Shown here in pieces: positions 35,901 through 37,852 of a stretch of DNA of 37,852 bases. The stretch is from a virus. Below the pieces are notes generated by a model. It searched no databases, was not told the origin of the DNA, and saw nothing but the letters and a program-made list of their open reading frames with translations. Made by a program: the position numbers and the translations under genes. The stretch lies in the IMG/VR virus record IMGVR_UViG_3300048011_000833, positions 1-37,852 of that record, one strand, 5' to 3'. Numbering within the stretch: position 1 is the stretch's first letter; every line of letters starts with the position of its first letter.

Positions 35901-37568
35901 GACAGTGCTGTTTCCAACTATCACAGATTTACTGGAAACAATCCTGTTCCATTCAACGACCTGCCAATAAGTCATAAAATATTGGTCAGGTCGGGAGACC
36001 AAATACTAAGTCCAGGATACAGTATTAGACATGTTACTACCAGCAATAGAGTTTACAAAGTTGACGGCTGGCAATTTGACGATGTTACAAACATCAGCTC
36101 GGTTGACGTATTGGTGTTTGTTGATAATCAACTGTTGGATCGCAAGTTGTGGACATGGGACAACATTGAAAGTGAAATTAGATTACTGAGAAACGATGTT
36201 GCACCAGCAGGAAGCAATCTTGATATTTACTTTGTAACAAATGCAGATTATTACTTTGTTGATACAAAAATTACGTTTGACACAGATTCAGCAATTGATT
36301 TGGTTGATATAGTAACTGTTGGAGAAACTGTAAAACTCACAAGTACAGATACTTCGGCTATATATGAATTTATTGCAGAAGCAGTAACAGACGATTCTAT
36401 AACAGTTCAAAGTATCAGCAAAGAAATTACAGCAGAATATTTGAACAATGACGAGTTTGTTGTAAATGTTGGCGACGACAGTGTGTACATGACTGTGTCT
36501 GATGTTGAATACATTTTAAGCAACAACATCACAATCAACAAAGATCGTATTTTAGATATTGATATTATACAGTTTAGCAATCACGATATCAATAACTTCC
36601 AGCGTTATACATTTGATGTTATTTCAACAACAGATCTTGATAAAAACACAGCAGAATTCAACAAGCGCAACTTGTTGAGCAATGGTATAATACAGTTGCA
36701 AGGCGAAGTTGCTGGAACCAACTATGCATGGGTAATCAAGAACGGCTATATGCTTTCACCAAATGTTGATTATATTGTTACTAAAAATCTAAATGCAGTA
36801 CAACTAAGCGAATTGCCAAACGAAAATGACAGAATTGACATTATTCACTTTGCAAACAGCACAGTAACTCCTGTATTTGGATATAGAATATTTAGAGACA
36901 TGGTCGGCAGAACGCACTACAAACGACTGAACCAAGCAAACAGTTATCGAGTAGCAACTGATGTTAATTACTATGATTACAGAATTGAACTTGAGGACGC
37001 AACAGGAATAATGCAGCCAGATGCAGCAAGAAATGCACCGGGTATTATTTGGATTGATGCAGAGCGTATTGAATACTTTGGAATCAGTGGAAACTTCCTA
37101 ACACAAGTTAGAAGAGGTACATTAGGAACTGGTGTTAAAACTGTGCACGAAGCAGGAAGTATTGCTTACGGCCAAGGCCCAGGCGAAAATATTTCCTACA
37201 ACGACACATTGAACATACATACTACAAGAGCTGATGGTTCGTCAGATATCACTGATATGGAGTTTACAGTGTCAAACATCAACGAAGTTGAAGTGTTTGT
37301 AGGAGGACGCAGACTGAGAAAGAATTCGATTAGTGTGTTTAATCCTGCAATAGACCAAGACTCTCCGGCAGGCGACGAAACAGCGCCAGCAGAATTTACT
37401 GTTGCCAACGGCATTATATCATTGGCAACAGTTCCTGCAGATGGTGTTGAAATAAAAGTAATCAAAAAAGTTGGGTCTACTTGGACAGAACCGGGCACAG
37501 ATTTAGCAACTTCACAAAAATCAATAGCAAAATTCTTACGCGGAGCAACAATTGAGCTACCCCGATAA
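23907..37568 (+). CDS. Giant baseplate/fibre structural protein, 4553 aa
   Basis: The gene fills over a third of the window. The N-terminus has SSNFLPKYFRTDANNKFLQS and a WDKFSNFREYYWLP segment, which I associate with large baseplate proteins that follow gp6 in marine T4-like phages, in the place of gp7. Carbohydrate-binding-like modules (G-x-I-V-x-Y-N-x-x-Y-Y pattern) occur at about 1462-1508, 1719-1765, 2209-2266 and 2348-2405. Seven FG-GAP-like repeats lie between about 2120 and 2675. Two GxGY-x-x-P modules lie near 3065-3122 and 3428-3485. At least eight strand modules of the type VxVNGxxLxxxxDY recur. No frameshift is seen. T4 gp7 is 1032 residues. It likely joins wedge assembly with host-surface contact; the function is inferred. 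Confidence 0.72.
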   Translation: MAYDKNQNDFPLPAGQNPERKSSNFLPKYFRTDANNKFLQSTVDQFINEGVVEKLNSFVGKRSAKARIPADTYLSDVSPERENYQFEPSVVYKDELDNLKFFADYNDYIGQIQNFKGNIANQRILNQQESYSWDPSIDWDKFSNFREYYWLPMGPLPIKVAGQNEKVTSTYNVETVDDAGSVSYVFFPDGLTRNPTVDLYRSQEIRIEINTPGFPFALATSRDFDDNDPLLGVDQQNNSVLYTQGIKKFKYDDVGQLVETDDEYIENGVILFTPDEDTPDELFYINQRDVNISGLINIYYIDENSTIDVEKEILGKRDYTTSRGIKLSNGMKLYFVGNALPEKYNSGYWYVEGVGTAIKLVNENDLEVPAVFTSLEPVPFDNNAYGYDRFPYEDAASYPANKDYITINRSSADRNPWSRYNRWFHKDVIETSAREVGVEPELNQDARAKRPIIEFDAGLKLFQHGNVAKQNVNLVDTTTKDVFSTIEGLEGYIVDGVTLTDGMRILFTADTDALVAGKIYKVNFINFGQETKKRQISLVEETDSNPQEGECVLSLAGNSNAGQMFYYSNGKWNASQKKTQINQSPLFDLFDKEKTSFADEIAYIASSFAGNKIFSYATGTGSNDVELGFPLKYKNIANVGDIVFDFDLLQKSFTYQDNLQNQFEKTTDVGFVEVYNSVSNTISYKNAWTKTVDNELTKQGVVRLYENQKNNFEIDVYENQSLPVYEKVYVNGVKKYKNKDYVVVDGINFKEVKFNKDLSVDDLVVIKSYSLSPKNQNGFYEIPQNLESNPLNNNVLQFTLGEVNSHVESIVENNSAFEGIYPGPSNLRDQKFVSQYGTRFMQHSGPANLAIYHITNKTANVVKSIEFASKEYSKFKQQFIKESELTGFHGSAAKHVDIIMNNLNKDKNQDFSFFASDMVAYKPSVTTVHTIEYNGEAYFALSESFDLSTLTNQAVYVYLNEEHLIYNIDYVFEDGFVKVTRNLVEDDEITVIEYNNTNGCYIPPTPSKLGLLPSFVPEQFVYTTTSGNTVNMIRCHDGSMTRAYDDYRDELILELELRIYNNIKSLYNADILDFYDFQPGYSRNTGISKQEIDSILLKDFSNWLEKASNPDYSDSSFWDNSNAFTYNYSNSTDLNGVPLQGSWYNIYMHYFDTSKPNTRPWEMLGFDTAPTWWESQYGPAPYTSNNTILWNDLRDGLIREPGKAIVINKKFARPILNKIVPVNEYGQLIDPLESGLCKNFVLLESKQSYKFGDQAPVERAWRESSEYKFALLKAWTLLQPAKLLGTGFDISRMSRDLSGNIIYTPTQKRIRTEDLLFPDVSGESNSSVHTSGLVNYIANYVKYTKAGEYENYKTEVKNLNNQLSFKLGGFADKTKLKLVLDSRSPLNKTSVFVPDENYDIFLNTSSVQDTPTLSGIIIEKLNSGKYLIKGYDKENPVFTITPAKPTQQDSAITVGGVSDDFVTWNEGKTYSIGTIVEYNGTYYRTKITHQSTETFDNGKFAKLAELPIKGGQSAIIRRNFETNTVDIPYGTQFANVQEVADFMLGYENYLKSQGFIFESVNQESAQVEDMKLSLQEFLFWVTQNWEVGTVLAVSPVANEVKFARDYYTVDNIYDPFYETTILTGSGQILGPEFNNVFRDRDVDFSLRPIATDGGVYLIKLPLVQTEHVVLIDNQTVFNDTIYDPTAGFRQERIKVVGYRTDGWTGNLNIPGFIYDQATVTLWAPFTDYPIGSLVKYKEFYYSSFNKHTSGETFNDDNWRKLSQRPVSQILPNWDYKTNQFADFYDLDTDNFDTEQQRLAQHLIGYQPREYLANIITDSVSQYKFYQGFIQEKGTKNSLTKLFEPLSAANKDSVEFYEEWAIRLGQYGAIDNLREIEYRLDESKYKLEPQVFELTDSISQTRLDLAIEIPKSTVYKKPADYDHTIVPALNSNKTYTRNTGYVKNDQVSYVITNWENILDVDINTLNVGENIWITQNELNVWATYKHVRSDLVVESYAASTFEDIDTVEVVVDGYIKDISVDDYVGILAPNFSGFAQVIDVNLNKLQLIGLPTPPAVEADDSTENPYADASITKFVNRRYTNVDELGNNVTNIEKDNVDTVWLDDNGTGNWTVYENRSVFDLSREIGNQEDILGFAESFDVNKTNTVLAAGNPRKEELTIFTRTNNKFDFRNITYISPNDSHDVGSDYGTSVAVSPNGLTIAVGAPLASNVITRFVGPLEPGVAYSAGDIVSDRGTLWRAKNDITTWEDPTGDSSTISVNDQDWEPAYMITAGEGVSSGFANQGVVYVYTKNQVTENYNLDFVLSSPDPKSNALFGQQIKLAQTSYGSTKMFISAPGDDTGKIYFFEKLDEWQWSRNTAYKDIYSDTAKYNVGDIVFYNNNLYEALTTIAPGSALPTDTTKWQLAEPIEHTGYVPNRAHELDGEIIDLNNMSNFGYDFEVNAFGDKLVAESYDSQSRKVINVYNNISTRWNYIQQITEITEKTEFGYSYDINDDGDIIAISAPLADEKGTDSGSVYVYEQGADNTYSLKQTVYSPFNEQNEVFGTSVKFSNNKLAIVGKNTDIKNFTTFDLIDEDNVTVFDNSNTKFSTTIEDAGRILLFQEIANRFVYAEDIDYRRDLSNFSLENFKINNGQIFLSLPFYAPTQDRQPTTDGNYIVSNNKGLIAEISTGTSKDTWLPIAEQVDRPDIKKIDQVFLYNIDSQDITQKLDVIDPRLGKIAGPAEQEIAYKTPYDPATYTETDGLQDVIVDFGSNWTDKQVGQVWWNIDRASWYDVYQGETSYRTANFNKLVPGYEIQVCEWVGTDLTPREWRAQTGTAEGYAAGVSGVPLYENTYSVRRKYDSVKKQFKNRYYYWVRNTEIVPNIGFRSISSQSIAQLIADPASTGYKFAIMLANNKFALYNCKSLVEGTNTVIQFRTQSDETLTANIHSEYQLLSQGLDLSIPNRDIESKWHDSLIGYDILANPVPDNTLPESQKYGILNLPRQSMFVNRLEAVKQFVDRANVVFLQNQIVDNYDISKLLLKDIPPQLGEGYYDVVIDTQEDLQFVGVAKTEPAVVSLTIDSGTITNAVIVNPGRGYKSPPIIEIEDAYGKGAILNTAIDNLGKLVSVDVRTGGNNYSQSAIAKIRKFSVLVSADTTLGGIWAIYEWNKVSQTWDKSVNQSYDTTKYWSYADWYATGYNSNTVVDYTIGQSYELFGLNNTIGDIVKIKNIGTGGWLLLKKVDDQDTEDYTVNYDTVGRENGTIQLNDLLYNYSSETSGYDAIAYDTAFYDKEPVQELRNIIDAIKEDLFVSDLTVEYNELFFAALRYAHTEQPNIDWAFKSSFVRAKHNVGDLVQKITYQNDNLENYQDYIEEVKPYKTKIREYISAYSALEPTGSMVSDFDLPPSYINGSIKPSIAKYANNTITQLYDDYSAAPYKNWVDNNKFDIIRIDIAAGGSGYLETPSVVIDGDDAPILRAYLARGKVKSIEIETAGKQYYTAPEVKIIGQSTTPAKAVAILGNGLARSTHMVIRFDRVSGKRYIENINSIETFAGTGAKEKYMLKWPLNVKTDSYTVTIDGIEQLSGTYTVGNDVDFSLGHERFLGYVDFVNPPANNSVVVVNYQKATSMLSAADRIFTEYNPTSGMPGISESGSLASLMKGVEYEGVLYDSYAFGNEQGFGQGGFGDLPFDTFVNTFEDEVIVLDGSTNRVQLAEPLEAGVTYNVYLNDVRLDDANYDGSSIVDNTNAIMASIEGDGVIDYIDLDNDLVQTADGDVLIVRKSTSDGSFTPVGSTYDTSLAGGSLDYTTASGVGAGEIIIDGDGFRTQANSSGPEEMVPGTVIDTLDMKVYHRATDGVGIISVANYWTDAETFVYDLPGQPADIDSIIMILDGEILDSTTYSVDYENNQVYFDDSTSSVDVNLCIITIGVNGADLIDTQTVAYDGNNIIPTLADFADAKTVVVLRNGRILEKDTDYTITSSDRNKAVINLIVGKVIGDIFQYMIYNNTVKSFSQVIIDKTFNSDSAVSNYHRFTGNNPVPFNDLPISHKILVRSGDQILSPGYSIRHVTTSNRVYKVDGWQFDDVTNISSVDVLVFVDNQLLDRKLWTWDNIESEIRLLRNDVAPAGSNLDIYFVTNADYYFVDTKITFDTDSAIDLVDIVTVGETVKLTSTDTSAIYEFIAEAVTDDSITVQSISKEITAEYLNNDEFVVNVGDDSVYMTVSDVEYILSNNITINKDRILDIDIIQFSNHDINNFQRYTFDVISTTDLDKNTAEFNKRNLLSNGIIQLQGEVAGTNYAWVIKNGYMLSPNVDYIVTKNLNAVQLSELPNENDRIDIIHFANSTVTPVFGYRIFRDMVGRTHYKRLNQANSYRVATDVNYYDYRIELEDATGIMQPDAARNAPGIIWIDAERIEYFGISGNFLTQVRRGTLGTGVKTVHEAGSIAYGQGPGENISYNDTLNIHTTRADGSSDITDMEFTVSNINEVEVFVGGRRLRKNSISVFNPAIDQDSPAGDETAPAEFTVANGIISLATVPADGVEIKVIKKVGSTWTEPGTDLATSQKSIAKFLRGATIELPR

Positions 37569-37571
37569 ATA
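37564..37571 (+). promoter_or_regulatory. Late promoter candidate (GATAAATA)
   Basis: GATAAATA matches seven of eight bases of TATAAATA and overlaps the stop codon of the giant gene (37566-37568). The expected start is about 37577, just ahead of AAGG at 37578-37581, and the leader before the ATG at 37590 would be short. It would allow separate late expression of the last gene. Confidence 0.5.
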
Positions 37572-37589
37572 CAGTATAAGGTATATAAC

Positions 37590-37852
37590 ATGACAGAAAT
37601 AAAAGATTTAAATGGAATACACGTCGAAGGTCATATCAAGATTCAAGATCCTTCTACTGGCGAAGTAATTGTAAACCAGCGCAACGCAATTCATTATGAA
37701 AATATGAGTTTGGCGCTGGCTGAAAGTTTGGCCAATCAAGGACAAGGCTTTATTTACGAAATGAGCTTCGGTAATGGCGGAACAAGTGTTGACCCAACAG
37801 GTATTATTACGTATCTAACACCAAACAGCACAGGCACAAATGCCAGCTTGTA
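37590..37852 (+). CDS. Structural protein, N-terminal part (runs off window)
   Basis: The ORF is open from the ATG at 37590 to the window end, giving 87 residues so far. ATG follows AAGG at 8 bases. The start has MTEIKDLNGIHVEGHIKIQD, followed by a stretch ending RNAIHYENMSLALAESLAN, and later FIYEMSFGNGGTSVDPTG and IITYLTPN. I have the impression that this pattern occurs in baseplate or fibre-connector proteins (gp8-like region) of marine T4-like phages, but I cannot name it safely. Its position after gp6 and the giant gp7-like gene supports a baseplate or fibre role. Confidence 0.65.
   Translation, partial: MTEIKDLNGIHVEGHIKIQDPSTGEVIVNQRNAIHYENMSLALAESLANQGQGFIYEMSFGNGGTSVDPTGIITYLTPNSTGTNASL

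Overview
The window looks like part of the genome of a marine T4-like myovirus (contractile tail, lytic). The evidence is a dense set of T4-type core genes: portal gp20, baseplate genes gp26, gp48/gp54-type, gp53, gp5, gp25 and gp6, the recombination pair gp46/gp47, and the late sigma factor gp55. The DNA is AT-rich, genes overlap tightly, and several proteins are far larger than their T4 counterparts, as in phages of cyanobacteria and SAR11-like bacteria. The host cannot be read from the sequence. I see no integrase, tRNA, CRISPR array or insertion sequence.

Layout. 1-2700 (minus): the 5' end of the portal gene, preceded by a probable tail tape-measure gene that overlaps it by ATGA. 2778-3859 (plus): gp26-like baseplate/tail-assembly protein and a 72-codon downstream ORF in the -1 frame, joined by a strong-looking programmed -1 frameshift signal. 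3860-4492 (minus): an unidentified late gene with a perfect TATAAATA late promoter. 4493-5072: 580 bases without a convincing gene, carrying a sigma70-like promoter, many nested helices and a weak terminator, read here as a candidate structured RNA of about 430 nt. 5073-8559 (minus): an operon of gp47, gp46, a small basic protein and a GIY-YIG nuclease-like protein. 8616-9446 (minus): gp55 with a consensus sigma70 promoter. 9520-37852 (plus): a long baseplate/tail run of gp48/54-type, gp53, hub, gp5-type spike, CHAP-like accessory protein, gp25, gp6, a 4553-residue giant protein, and the start of another baseplate/fibre gene.

How it works together. Host-type promoters (TTGACA-17-TATAAT before gp55; TTGACT-17-TACACT before gp47) probably drive the replication and regulatory genes early or mid-infection. 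gp55 would then direct RNA polymerase to late promoters of the form NATAAATA, found before the unidentified late gene, the tape-measure gene, gp6 and the last partial gene. The plus-strand products build the baseplate: hub, membrane-piercing spike, tube initiator, wedges and host-contact parts.

Most notable observations: the -1 frameshift signal linking gp26 to a small chaperone-like ORF beside the tape-measure gene; the candidate structured RNA; a spike with a degenerate SGNH domain plus transglycosylase-like and M15-like domains; a CHAP-like domain whose nucleophile Cys is replaced by His; a gp55 with an insertion of about 130 residues; and a giant protein with an apparent seven-bladed FG-GAP propeller carrying carbohydrate-binding-like inserts.
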